This document shows, in pieces, positions 6,549 to 14,447 of a DNA stretch of 64,000 bases. Positions within the stretch are counted from its first letter, which is position 1; each line of letters opens with the position of its first letter. Location: contig NZ_NPEG01000013.1 in the NCBI RefSeq assembly GCF_002812045.1, positions 1 to 64,000 on the forward strand, given 5' to 3'. The stretch is from Leptospira haakeii (lineage in GTDB: Bacteria; Spirochaetota; Leptospiria; Leptospirales; Leptospiraceae). The notes under the pieces were generated by a model. That model saw only the letters and a list, made by a program, of their open reading frames with translations, was not told the origin of the DNA and did no database searches. The position numbers were made by a program, and so were the translations under genes.

Positions 6549-8867
6549 ATGTATCTTCAATTCCTGACCCTTTCCTTTTTGATCGCAGTTCTTCTATGTA
6601 TCTTAGGAGTAGTGTATTGCCTTAGTGTAAAAAATAAGATCTCTGGGATCAGAGAGTTAATGCTCTCTTTCCTATGCTTAGTTATTTTATATTCTGCATG
6701 TGTCTATGCTTCCATAGAAACGGATCAAAGGGGAGCATTACATAGATGGATCACGGTTTCCGCCGCATTATTTGCTGCAGTCTTCTACCAAAGATTTTTT
6801 CTAAAATTTCCTTCCATCGTTTTTCCTAAAGTTTCTTCTTATCTTTTTAAGATCCAATTAGCAATCGCTGCATGTATTTCTCTCTGGTTCGTATGGGAAA
6901 CAAAAGATGCAGTCAAAACGTTTAGATTTAACGGACAATACTGGGACTTAACCGCAACATTTCCAGGAAGAGTAGTCGCGATCTTTTCTTTGTTCTTAGC
7001 TTTGAGTGTCATTGTTATTGCAATCACTCAGATTCTAAAGAATAAGGATCAGAAAAAAATCGCTCTTGGGGGGATTTTAGGTTCTTTCTTCTTAAATTTT
7101 CTGATACCTACAATCTATCTTACCTTATTCAGATTGGGACAAGTAAGTGCAGAGGTTTTCGTAAATGCATTAGCGATCTCCGTCATTTCCGGATTTTTTG
7201 TATTCCACATATTTTTTGTGAGTTATGGAGGACATAGGACCTCTCTCACTGTTAGGATCTTGACCATAGTTCTTGCGATGGCATTATCCGTGACCCAGGT
7301 AATGTCCGGTGGACTGAGTAAAGCGATAGAAAACGAATACGATAGTATCCAAACTAATGTATTACAAAATGCGAAACTATCTTCTCCTCCTAAGGATTCG
7401 GTTTTTCTTTCTAAAATTGGAGAAAATACTTCTAGATCGGATCTGAGTGCGGCGGTTTTAGGAGTTCGCTCTTTTATCCTGACTTCTTCCGGAAAACCCC
7501 TTATCGTATATCAGAATTTTATAAATAATACAGAGATGGGATTGGAATATTCTTCTTATAGAAGTTTTGTTCACGGATATGTTTTGGATTGGGCGATCCG
7601 ACTTTTTATAGGTCTTTGTGTATTGATTTTCGGATTCCTGATTTTTATGAAAATCTCCATATTAAACCCATTATTCGCCTTATTAAAAGGTTTAGATAGG
7701 GTAGAAGGAGGTGAACTTTCCGTCGAAGTCGAAGTTCGCAATAAAGATGAGATAGGACTATTGACCCAGGCATTTAATGCGATGGTCCGTTCTATTCGAG
7801 AAGCGAGACAGGAACTACAGCAGTATACTTCTAATTTGGAAAGAACCATTTTAGAAAGGGATTCTATTTATTATGCTGTTCCTCAAGAAAGGGTTTTATC
7901 TAATAAAACCTTAATATACGCATCAAGAAGTATGCAGGCAGTCGTGGATCGTGTAGAAAGAATTTCAGGAAGAGAACAACCTGTATTGATCACTGGAGAG
8001 ACAGGAACCGGAAAGGAGATCATTGCGGGCCTGCTTCATGAATTAGGAAAGGGGAAGGACAGTCCATTTGTACCAATCAATTGTGCTGCAGTACCTGCGA
8101 ATCTTTGGGAAAGCCAGATCTTCGGATATGTAAAAGGAGCTTTTACGGATGCAAAATCTGACTACGCAGGTTTGGTTGCAGAGGCAAACGGAGGAACATT
8201 ATTCTTCGATGAAGTAGGTGAGATGCCGATCGAGATCCAGCCTAAAATATTAAGATTATTGCAAGAACGAAAATACAAACAGGTGGGAGGACGCTCAGAG
8301 CTTAAGGCGGAATGTAGGGCAATTTTTGCTACTCACAGAAACTTGAGATCGATGGTAGCAAAGGGAACTTTTAGAGAGGATTTATATTATAGGATTAATG
8401 TATTCGAAATTGGGATCCCACCTTTGAGAGAAAGAAGATCCGATATTCCATTTCTTACGAATCGGTTCATAGAACATTATTCCAAACAAATGGAAATGGA
8501 TAAACCCAATATAAGCGAAGAAGTTATGGATCTGTTCTTGGAATTTCCTTGGTCGGGGAATATACGTGAATTGGAAAACTGTATTATCCGAACTCTTGCG
8601 GATTTAAAAGGAGATCATATTAAGATTTCCGATCTTCCCTCTGAATTATTAGAACTCAAAAGTTCACAAAGAGAAGAGATGGGAGACATGCCGATTTCAA
8701 ACGGATCTTACGCTGCCGGATTTGAGCCATTGGTTTCTATGTATTCCAGAAGATTAATTGAAACAGCATTACAGAAGTGTAAAGGAAATAAATCCGAAGC
8801 TGCTCGACTTCTGAAAATTTCCAGAGGAAAACTTCAGTACCAGATGAAAATGCTGGATATGGAATGA
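6549..8867 (+). CDS. Membrane-bound sigma-54 activator (7TM-HAMP-AAA+-Fis HTH)
   Basis: The 772-residue protein has about eight membrane segments in residues 1-235, an extracytoplasmic loop, a TM near 345-365, and a HAMP linker (DEIGLLTQAFNAMV). A sigma-54-interaction AAA+ domain follows: Walker A GETGTGKE (483-490), loop GAFTDA (530-535, normally GAFTGA), Walker B LFFDE and REDLYYR. The C terminus is a Fis-type HTH (GNKSEAARLLKISRGKL). It should use ATP to open sigma-54 promoters in response to an envelope signal. An upstream ATG at 6495 would add 18 residues, but 6549 matches the paralogous phosphatase start and avoids a hairpin. It follows the DUF3089 gene by about 100 bases, probably cotranscribed. 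Confidence 0.88.
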   Translation: MYLQFLTLSFLIAVLLCILGVVYCLSVKNKISGIRELMLSFLCLVILYSACVYASIETDQRGALHRWITVSAALFAAVFYQRFFLKFPSIVFPKVSSYLFKIQLAIAACISLWFVWETKDAVKTFRFNGQYWDLTATFPGRVVAIFSLFLALSVIVIAITQILKNKDQKKIALGGILGSFFLNFLIPTIYLTLFRLGQVSAEVFVNALAISVISGFFVFHIFFVSYGGHRTSLTVRILTIVLAMALSVTQVMSGGLSKAIENEYDSIQTNVLQNAKLSSPPKDSVFLSKIGENTSRSDLSAAVLGVRSFILTSSGKPLIVYQNFINNTEMGLEYSSYRSFVHGYVLDWAIRLFIGLCVLIFGFLIFMKISILNPLFALLKGLDRVEGGELSVEVEVRNKDEIGLLTQAFNAMVRSIREARQELQQYTSNLERTILERDSIYYAVPQERVLSNKTLIYASRSMQAVVDRVERISGREQPVLITGETGTGKEIIAGLLHELGKGKDSPFVPINCAAVPANLWESQIFGYVKGAFTDAKSDYAGLVAEANGGTLFFDEVGEMPIEIQPKILRLLQERKYKQVGGRSELKAECRAIFATHRNLRSMVAKGTFREDLYYRINVFEIGIPPLRERRSDIPFLTNRFIEHYSKQMEMDKPNISEEVMDLFLEFPWSGNIRELENCIIRTLADLKGDHIKISDLPSELLELKSSQREEMGDMPISNGSYAAGFEPLVSMYSRRLIETALQKCKGNKSEAARLLKISRGKLQYQMKMLDME

Positions 8868-8874
8868 TTCAAAA

Positions 8875-8944
8875 GTTCGTTTTACAAACGAATCTAAGAA
8901 TAAATCGATCATCCACATTCTTTTCGATTTGATATAAAACGAAC
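8875..8944. promoter_or_regulatory. Inverted-repeat cluster upstream of the DUF4442 gene
   Basis: GTTCGTTTTA (8875-8884) is repeated inverted as TAAAACGAAC (8935-8944). A third half-site AAACGAA at 8886-8892 forms a tight palindrome with the first copy. The cluster lies between the activator stop and the next start. It could be an operator or an RNA structure; no U-run follows. Confidence 0.35.
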
Positions 8945-8963
8945 TGAATTTCTAACTAGGTAT

Positions 8964-9395
8964 ATGACAGAGAAATTCGACGTTTTGTCCATACCCTTCA
9001 ATGTACATATCCAGCTTTCCAGACCTAAACAGGGAGAAGATGCTCTCTTAGTTATGGAGGATAAGCCTATTTATAAAAACCACGTAGGCTCAGGACATGC
9101 TGCGGCGTTATTCGCTCTCGCAGAAGGGAGCGGAGGAGAATATTTACTTTCCAAAGTGGCTTCTCTTCCTTTCGAAATCATTCCGGTAGTTCGCAAATCC
9201 GAAGTAAAATACAAAAAACCTGCACAAGGTAGGGTTGTCTCCAAAGGAGTGATCAACGAAAAAGAATGGTCCGCGTTCATGGCCCAGCTTGAGAAAAAAG
9301 GAAGAGCAGGGCTTACGGTTGGAGTAGAACTTTTTGATGAGACCCAAGCGAATGTAGCGAGTTTTAGTTTCGATTGGTTTATTGCTAAGAAATAA
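8964..9395 (+). CDS. Hotdog-fold (DUF4442/PaaI-like thioesterase) protein
   Basis: A 143-residue cytoplasmic protein. The central helix segment KNHVGSGHAAALFALAEGSGG is the hallmark of the PaaI-like/DUF4442 branch of the hotdog superfamily, in which substrate acyl thioesters bind near the N-H-x-G-x-x-H-A region. The following strands (VKYKKPAQGRVVSKG, GLTVGVELFDETQANVASFSFDWFI) fit the fold. Actual thioesterase activity is not shown by the sequence. It stands alone, ending in its own terminator. Confidence 0.7.
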   Translation: MTEKFDVLSIPFNVHIQLSRPKQGEDALLVMEDKPIYKNHVGSGHAAALFALAEGSGGEYLLSKVASLPFEIIPVVRKSEVKYKKPAQGRVVSKGVINEKEWSAFMAQLEKKGRAGLTVGVELFDETQANVASFSFDWFIAKK

Positions 9396-9420
9396 AATTT
9401 TTCCTAATTAGATTTGATAT

Positions 9421-9468
9421 CAGCTCAAGCTTAAAATACGAGACTGTATTTCTATTTGGGCTGTTTTT
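9421..9468 (+). terminator. Terminator after the DUF4442 gene
   Basis: CAGCTCAA (9421-9428) pairs with TTGGGCTG (9456-9463) using one G-U pair, with an inner AATAC/GTATT stem, followed by five U residues. Confidence 0.65.
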
Positions 9469-9560
9469 CTTATAGACCCGCCAATCTCGCAGCCTCACTT
9501 ACATTGATGTACCGATCACTTATATTTTAATTATAAAGTTGTCCGGTGGGTAATGCTGAT

Positions 9561-9618
9561 ACGTTCGAAATAAATTCAAAACTTATAATGTTTTTTTCGA
9601 ACGTAAGTGCCTACTTAC
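9561..9618. promoter_or_regulatory. Tandem inverted repeats upstream of the ceramidase gene
   Basis: ACGTTCGAAA (9561-9570) is exactly inverted as TTTCGAACGT (9595-9604) across 24 bases. Directly abutting it is a second perfect repeat, GTAAGT-GCCT-ACTTAC (9603-9618). Further down, TTGACC at 9638 may be a -35 element. The rest of 9396-9692 contains no gene. The repeats look like binding sites, but no regulator is known. Confidence 0.4.
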
Positions 9619-9692
9619 ATCTTTTTTAAAAATCGTTTGACCTTCCTTAAATTTCGGTTACCCCACTTCGTTGAACTGTGGAGGCAAGGGAA

Positions 9693-11993
9693 ATGAAAAA
9701 CAAACAAACGAAATTTTTAACCCTAGCATTGGCTCTGATCTTTATCCTAACCGGTTGTGATCAGAAGTCAGACGACGATAAATTATTAGAACTGGCCGTT
9801 TCTTCTAATGGAGTGAAGGAATCCAGCTCTAATCCTATTCTAAATAGTCTCGCTTTACCTACATCTACCCCTGCGGATGTGTTTTTGGTAGGTGCAGCTA
9901 AGGCTGATATTACTGGACCTTTTGTACAATCAAGCACCGGATATAATAGCCCTGGTGATGAGATGTCCGGTTTGGCTATGAGGCTTTATTCAAGAGCGTT
10001 CGTGATTGAACGTCCAGGTGGGGCGAGAGTAGCAATTGTTACCAACGATATGATCCATATGTACCAAAGCGTAAAGATCGGCGTCGTTAAAAAATTGCAA
10101 GCTGACGGCTATGGATCTGCGTTTAATAATGATAATGTCCTTTTGTTTGCGACCCATACACATTCTGCTCCTTCTAACATCTCTTGGTACACATTATTCA
10201 ATTTGTTCAACGGAGTAATCGGTTTTGATAAAGTTCACTATAATATAGTGGTGAACGGTATCGCTGAGTCTATCAAGGCGGCCTATAATAATAGAAGAGA
10301 GGCAAGGATCAAATTTGCTGCAGGGAATCTTTCCAATTTCGCAAATAATAGGTCTTCCTCTGCGTATGCATGGAACTTGGACAAAACAAATTATTCTTCA
10401 AACATAAACGAGACAATGAGTTTGCTTCGTTTTGAAGGGACAGATGGTTCTCCGATCGGATTATTGAACTGGTTTGCGGTTCACGGAACTTCTCTTGGGA
10501 TTACAAATCGTAGGGCTCATGGAGATAATAAGGGTTACGCTTCTTATTTAGCTGAAAGCACATTTGGTGGGAACTTTGTAGCCGCATTCCCTCAGGGTCC
10601 TATGGGAGATGTGAGTCCGAACACTCCGGATCCTTCCGATATTACGAAACCTTTCTTAAGACCAAATGATATTGATCCAAGCTTAGATGCTTTGGAAAAT
10701 CCTATCGTTCATGGAACCAAACAAGGAAGTCGAGCATTAGAATTGTATAATGCAGCCACCACTACACTTACCGGGAATATCGGTTATAGACATTCTCATG
10801 TAGTTTGGAATAATAAAGTTGCTGTAGATCCTTCCTATATCGGGACCTTCTCCATGCCTTGGGATATTGGCACTGGAAATACAACCTGTGTTGCGACGAT
10901 CGGTGGTGGATTTTTGGCAGGAGATGAAGAAGGCGCTCCTGTAGAGTTCGCAAAAGAAGGCGAGATCCGAAACAATTACGTGTTCGAGAATGGAGCCTGG
11001 GTTAAGAAAAATTATTCTTTAACTAATTTAAGCGGTGCCGCTCAGATCTTAGGGTATCTATGGCCTCTTGCTCAATTAGCATTGGGTTCCACGAAATATG
11101 AGGCATGCGATAAGGAAAAATTCACTCTTCTTCCTGTGGGAGAAGTTGATAGTTTCTGGTTTCCAAATCCTCAGGTACCTTTTGTTCCTGTGGTTCTTCC
11201 ATTACAAGTGATCACGATAGGCAACACTGCGATTGTGGCTTCTCCTTTCGAAGTAACGACGAATGCGGGAAGAAGGTTGAAAGCAAAGTTAACTACAACT
11301 CTTGCTGCAGCGGGGATCTCCAACGTAGTTGTAGGAGCAATGGCAAATGCTTATGCTCAGTATCTGACTACTCGTGAAGAATATTCCGCTCAGAACTTCG
11401 AAGGTGGATTTACCGCTTATGGCCCTTGGGCGAATGCAGCACTGATCCAAGAGTTTGATCGGATCGCTAAGGATATAGTGGCGAATCGTTCCACAACTGC
11501 AGGACCGAATCCTCCTGATCTTTCTAACCAACAGTTTGTTCAGACTTGGCTATCTCAAAACGGTATAGTTAATGATGGAGGAGATTTCGGAAAAGTTCTA
11601 ACTGATCCTAGCTCTTCTTACAATAGGACCAAAGATACCGTGACGGTCAAATTCCAAGGTTCACATCCTAGGGTGGTTCAGGATAAAAAACTGGATGGAT
11701 CTCTTTCTTCTTTTTATGATCCGAATACTTATACGTATTTAGAAATCCAAAAGAAGAACGGAAGCTCTTGGACTACTGTTGCTAACGATAATAATCCATA
11801 TACGGCTTATGATTGGGCAAGAACCGGCGGAGATCTTTCTGCTACATCCGAAGTAACTATCACTTGGTTGATTCGTAATCAACAAGCAGGAACTTACAGA
11901 GTTGTATACAATGGTTTGGCGAAACAGTTCTGGGGAATTTTCTGGACTTACAAAAAATTCACAGGAACTTCCAAAGAGTTTGTTTTGCAGTAA
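9693..11993 (+). CDS. Neutral/alkaline ceramidase family lipoprotein
   Basis: The 766-residue product has a lipoprotein signal (ILTGC, Cys22). The neutral ceramidase family is recognised from GAAKADITGP, MRLYSRAF, the metal-ligand box THTHSAPS (155-162), NWFAVHGTSL (His264) and GPMGDVSPN with the nucleophile Ser near 308. The C-terminal 150 residues match the beta-sandwich found in this family. The enzyme cleaves ceramide to sphingosine and fatty acid; here it would act at the cell envelope or surface. The start is ATG 9693, with GGAGG eight bases upstream, not the in-frame GTG at 9678. It is monocistronic. The possible host-lipid role is inferred. Confidence 0.85.
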   Translation: MKNKQTKFLTLALALIFILTGCDQKSDDDKLLELAVSSNGVKESSSNPILNSLALPTSTPADVFLVGAAKADITGPFVQSSTGYNSPGDEMSGLAMRLYSRAFVIERPGGARVAIVTNDMIHMYQSVKIGVVKKLQADGYGSAFNNDNVLLFATHTHSAPSNISWYTLFNLFNGVIGFDKVHYNIVVNGIAESIKAAYNNRREARIKFAAGNLSNFANNRSSSAYAWNLDKTNYSSNINETMSLLRFEGTDGSPIGLLNWFAVHGTSLGITNRRAHGDNKGYASYLAESTFGGNFVAAFPQGPMGDVSPNTPDPSDITKPFLRPNDIDPSLDALENPIVHGTKQGSRALELYNAATTTLTGNIGYRHSHVVWNNKVAVDPSYIGTFSMPWDIGTGNTTCVATIGGGFLAGDEEGAPVEFAKEGEIRNNYVFENGAWVKKNYSLTNLSGAAQILGYLWPLAQLALGSTKYEACDKEKFTLLPVGEVDSFWFPNPQVPFVPVVLPLQVITIGNTAIVASPFEVTTNAGRRLKAKLTTTLAAAGISNVVVGAMANAYAQYLTTREEYSAQNFEGGFTAYGPWANAALIQEFDRIAKDIVANRSTTAGPNPPDLSNQQFVQTWLSQNGIVNDGGDFGKVLTDPSSSYNRTKDTVTVKFQGSHPRVVQDKKLDGSLSSFYDPNTYTYLEIQKKNGSSWTTVANDNNPYTAYDWARTGGDLSATSEVTITWLIRNQQAGTYRVVYNGLAKQFWGIFWTYKKFTGTSKEFVLQ

Positions 11994-12083
11994 AACGATC
12001 TTCTCTTAAAAAACCGGTTTAAGACCGAAAGAATATCCCGGAAACGGATGGACCTGTTTCCGGGATTCGGATATGATTCCACT

Positions 12084-12629
12084 ATGGCTCTCAAATCCGT
12101 TTTGATTTTACTTTCCTTACTGATAGTTTCCTCTTCTCTTTATGCCGCACCTAAAGCGGTTTATGATTTTACTGTGAAGGATATCAAAGGAAAGGATGTG
12201 GCACTTTCCAAATACAAAGGTAAGACCTTACTTATCGTAAACGTTGCTTCCAAATGTGGGTATACCTACCAATATGAAAATTTGGAAAAGGTATATAAAA
12301 AATACAAAGGGAAGGGTTTCGAGATCGTTGGCTTTCCTGCGAATAATTTTTTATCCCAAGAACCGGGCAGCGACGCAGAGATAGAACAATTTTGCAGAGT
12401 AAAAAAAGGTGCAACCTTCGATATGATGTCCAAGATCTCGGTTAAGGGAGAAGATCAACATCCCCTCTATACCTATCTCACTTCCAGCTCTCCGGATCCA
12501 GGCGATGTAAAATGGAATTTTGAAAAATTCCTGATCTCTCCTGCAGGAAAGATCGTAGCGAGATTTCGTTCTGGAACTGAACCGGATAGCAAAGAGGTCA
12601 TGGATGAAATTGAGAAGGTCTTAAAATAA
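12084..12629 (+). CDS. Exported glutathione peroxidase-family protein
   Basis: The 181-residue product has a signal peptide ([16 protein letters not shown]) followed by a complete glutathione peroxidase fold. The catalytic Cys is in NVASKCGYT in place of selenocysteine, with [12 protein letters not shown] and [18 protein letters not shown] also conserved. It should reduce peroxides in the periplasm, probably with thioredoxin-like donors as in other Cys-type enzymes. An ATG at 12048 is in frame, but starting at 12084 (MALKS) gives a proper signal peptide. Monocistronic. Confidence 0.82.
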   Translation: MALKSVLILLSLLIVSSSLYAAPKAVYDFTVKDIKGKDVALSKYKGKTLLIVNVASKCGYTYQYENLEKVYKKYKGKGFEIVGFPANNFLSQEPGSDAEIEQFCRVKKGATFDMMSKISVKGEDQHPLYTYLTSSSPDPGDVKWNFEKFLISPAGKIVARFRSGTEPDSKEVMDEIEKVLK

Positions 12630-12665
12630 GGGATCTCACTTTCGGGATAATTTTATTCTACGCGA

Positions 12666-12712
12666 TGTAGGAGCTCCAACAGCATTGCAAATGTAGTGTA
12701 GGAGTTCTTACG
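12666..12712. repeat. Two copies of a 16-bp palindromic repeat, TGTWGGARYTCCWACA type
   Basis: TGTAGGAGCTCCAACA at 12666-12681 and the more degenerate TGTAGGAGTTCTTACG at 12697-12712 lie between two convergent genes. Related palindromes are at 1211-1226 and 14663-14678 inside coding sequence. They may help end transcription here, but no U-run follows. Confidence 0.5.
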
Positions 12713-12721
12713 AGCAGATAC

Positions 12722-13420
12722 TTAAATATGTTCTTTCAAAAAAGCTAATGTGATCGCCCAGGCTTGAGCGGCAGAAGTTTTATGATAAGCTGCTCTCGCA
12801 TCACAAAAGAATCCATGCTCTGCTTCCGAAAAGACCAATTCCACATAATTTTTTCCTGAGCTCTTTAGTAGTTCCGATATCGCAGCTATATGAGTTTGTT
12901 TTACACTTCTGTCCTTGCCTGCCCAAACTAAAAGTAGGGGTGCATTTTGTTTGGGGGAATATTCCTCCGAAGTTTGGACAATCCTAGATCCGTAATATGA
13001 AATGGCTGCCTTGAATGTAAAAATTGAATTTGCAAAAAACGAAACCCATCCACCTAAACAATAACCGATACTCGCGATTCTATCCGGAATACTTTTAGGA
13101 TTGGATTTGATCCAATCCAAGACTGCATTCAGATCTGATTGCAAATTTTCAGGAGTTAGCTGGCTAAAATGAGGTTTTAACGCCATAAAATCTTCGTAAC
13201 TTCCGGCAAATCCGGGAGGAGCAGTTCTATAATAAAGTTCGGGAGCGACTGCGAGATAACCTTCTTTCGCAAATCGGACTGCAACATCTTTGATATGATC
13301 GTTTACTCCAAAAGCCTCTTGTAATACTAAAATGCAAGGAGAAGGAGAAGAATCCGGATAAGCCACGAATGTTTGCATTTCTCCATGAGCTGTTTTAATG
13401 ATAATCGCTTCCGTATTCAT
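12722..13420 (-). CDS. Dienelactone hydrolase family protein
   Basis: A 232-residue cytoplasmic alpha/beta-hydrolase. The cysteine nucleophile of this family is visible in GYCLGG, the acid in WAGKDRSV and the base in EAEHGFFCD. The family hydrolyses dienelactones or related esters; the real substrate in this organism is unknown. GAGG lies five bases before the ATG at 13420, which is preferred over the GTG at 13426. Convergent with the glutathione peroxidase gene. Confidence 0.82.
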   Translation of the reverse strand: MNTEAIIIKTAHGEMQTFVAYPDSSPSPCILVLQEAFGVNDHIKDVAVRFAKEGYLAVAPELYYRTAPPGFAGSYEDFMALKPHFSQLTPENLQSDLNAVLDWIKSNPKSIPDRIASIGYCLGGWVSFFANSIFTFKAAISYYGSRIVQTSEEYSPKQNAPLLLVWAGKDRSVKQTHIAAISELLKSSGKNYVELVFSEAEHGFFCDARAAYHKTSAAQAWAITLAFLKEHI

Positions 13421-13542
13421 TTTCACCTCTTTAAAAGCAGGTAGAATGATCCGATGATTCGGATCCTTGTCGATCGATTTACAACCTTCTAATACCTATT
13501 TAAGTTCTTTTCTTTTTTCTTTCGATTTCCAAACTAAGTTTC

Positions 13543-14400
13543 ATGCTGGTTCGTGTTTTTTGGTTCCTTCTTCTTTTCCCTACTTTCTTATTCTCCCAAA
13601 CTTTTAGTCCTGAAGTTTATGATTCAAAAAATAAATCTAAGGTAGATTTTTCGTCTATCATAGAAATGGCGAAAGATGCGGATGTTATCATTTTTGGAGA
13701 AGAACATAATGATAAGGTGGGGCACGCTTGGAAATTGGAGGCCTTTAAAAATTTGGCCTCCACATATTCTACACTTCTTTCCTTGGAAATGTTGGAGAGG
13801 GATCAGCAAAGATCAGTGGATGAATACTGCAAAGGAGAGATCACTGAAAGAGGTTTTTTGAATTCTGGAAAATTTTGGCCGAATTACCAATCTGATTATC
13901 ATCCAATGGTTTCTTTCGCGAAAGAAAAAAATCTTCCTGTGCTTGCGGCTAACGCTCCCAGAAAATATGTGAACCTTGTATCTCACCAAGGATTGGATTC
14001 TTTGTATAAGATCAGATCTCCTTTTCTTCCTCCTAGATATACTTATAATTTATTCAGACAAAAAGAATACGAAGAACTTCTGTCCGCAATGATCGCAGAA
14101 CATTCTCCTACAGGTTTTTCTCCGGATAAACAAAAGTTTATAGATGCTCAATATGTTTGGGATGCGTCTATGGCCGATTCGATTGCGGAGGCATATTTTT
14201 TATTAAAAAGAAAGATCGTACATGTGAACGGAAGATTTCATTCTGATAGAAGTTTGGGGCTGACATATAGGCTGAAACAGATGGGCCTGAATGTTTTGAC
14301 GGTCAGCATTTTTCCTTCAGAAGAAGGGAAAAGTTTTCAAGAAGAAGATTGGAAATTGGCTGATTTCCTGGTAATCACCGAAAGAAAACCGGTGCCATGA
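13543..14400 (+). CDS. ChaN-like haem-binding-uptake family protein
   Basis: The 285-residue product has a signal peptide (VFWFLLLFPTFLFSQ). IIFGEEHNDKVGH, LSLEMLERDQQ, the GKFWPNYQSDYHPMV region and VHVNGRFHSD match the ChaN/haem-binding-uptake (Tiki-like) family, which uses conserved His and Glu residues for metal or haem binding. Iron or haem handling in the periplasm is the family expectation, not shown here. It ends 47 bases before the PBP gene and may be transcribed with it. Confidence 0.72.
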   Translation: MLVRVFWFLLLFPTFLFSQTFSPEVYDSKNKSKVDFSSIIEMAKDADVIIFGEEHNDKVGHAWKLEAFKNLASTYSTLLSLEMLERDQQRSVDEYCKGEITERGFLNSGKFWPNYQSDYHPMVSFAKEKNLPVLAANAPRKYVNLVSHQGLDSLYKIRSPFLPPRYTYNLFRQKEYEELLSAMIAEHSPTGFSPDKQKFIDAQYVWDASMADSIAEAYFLLKRKIVHVNGRFHSDRSLGLTYRLKQMGLNVLTVSIFPSEEGKSFQEEDWKLADFLVITERKPVP

Positions 14401-14447
14401 CACTTTCTTGCTTGTAGGGTTAGCGGATCTCTCCGACATTAATAGAG

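Noticed and set aside
9678..9692. GTG start of the ceramidase
   Set aside because: It is part of the ribosome-binding site (GGAGG) of the ATG at 9693.
14378..14420. GTGCCA near TTGC as a further sigma-54 promoter
   Set aside because: Orientation and spacing do not fit TGGCAC-N5-TTGC on either strand.
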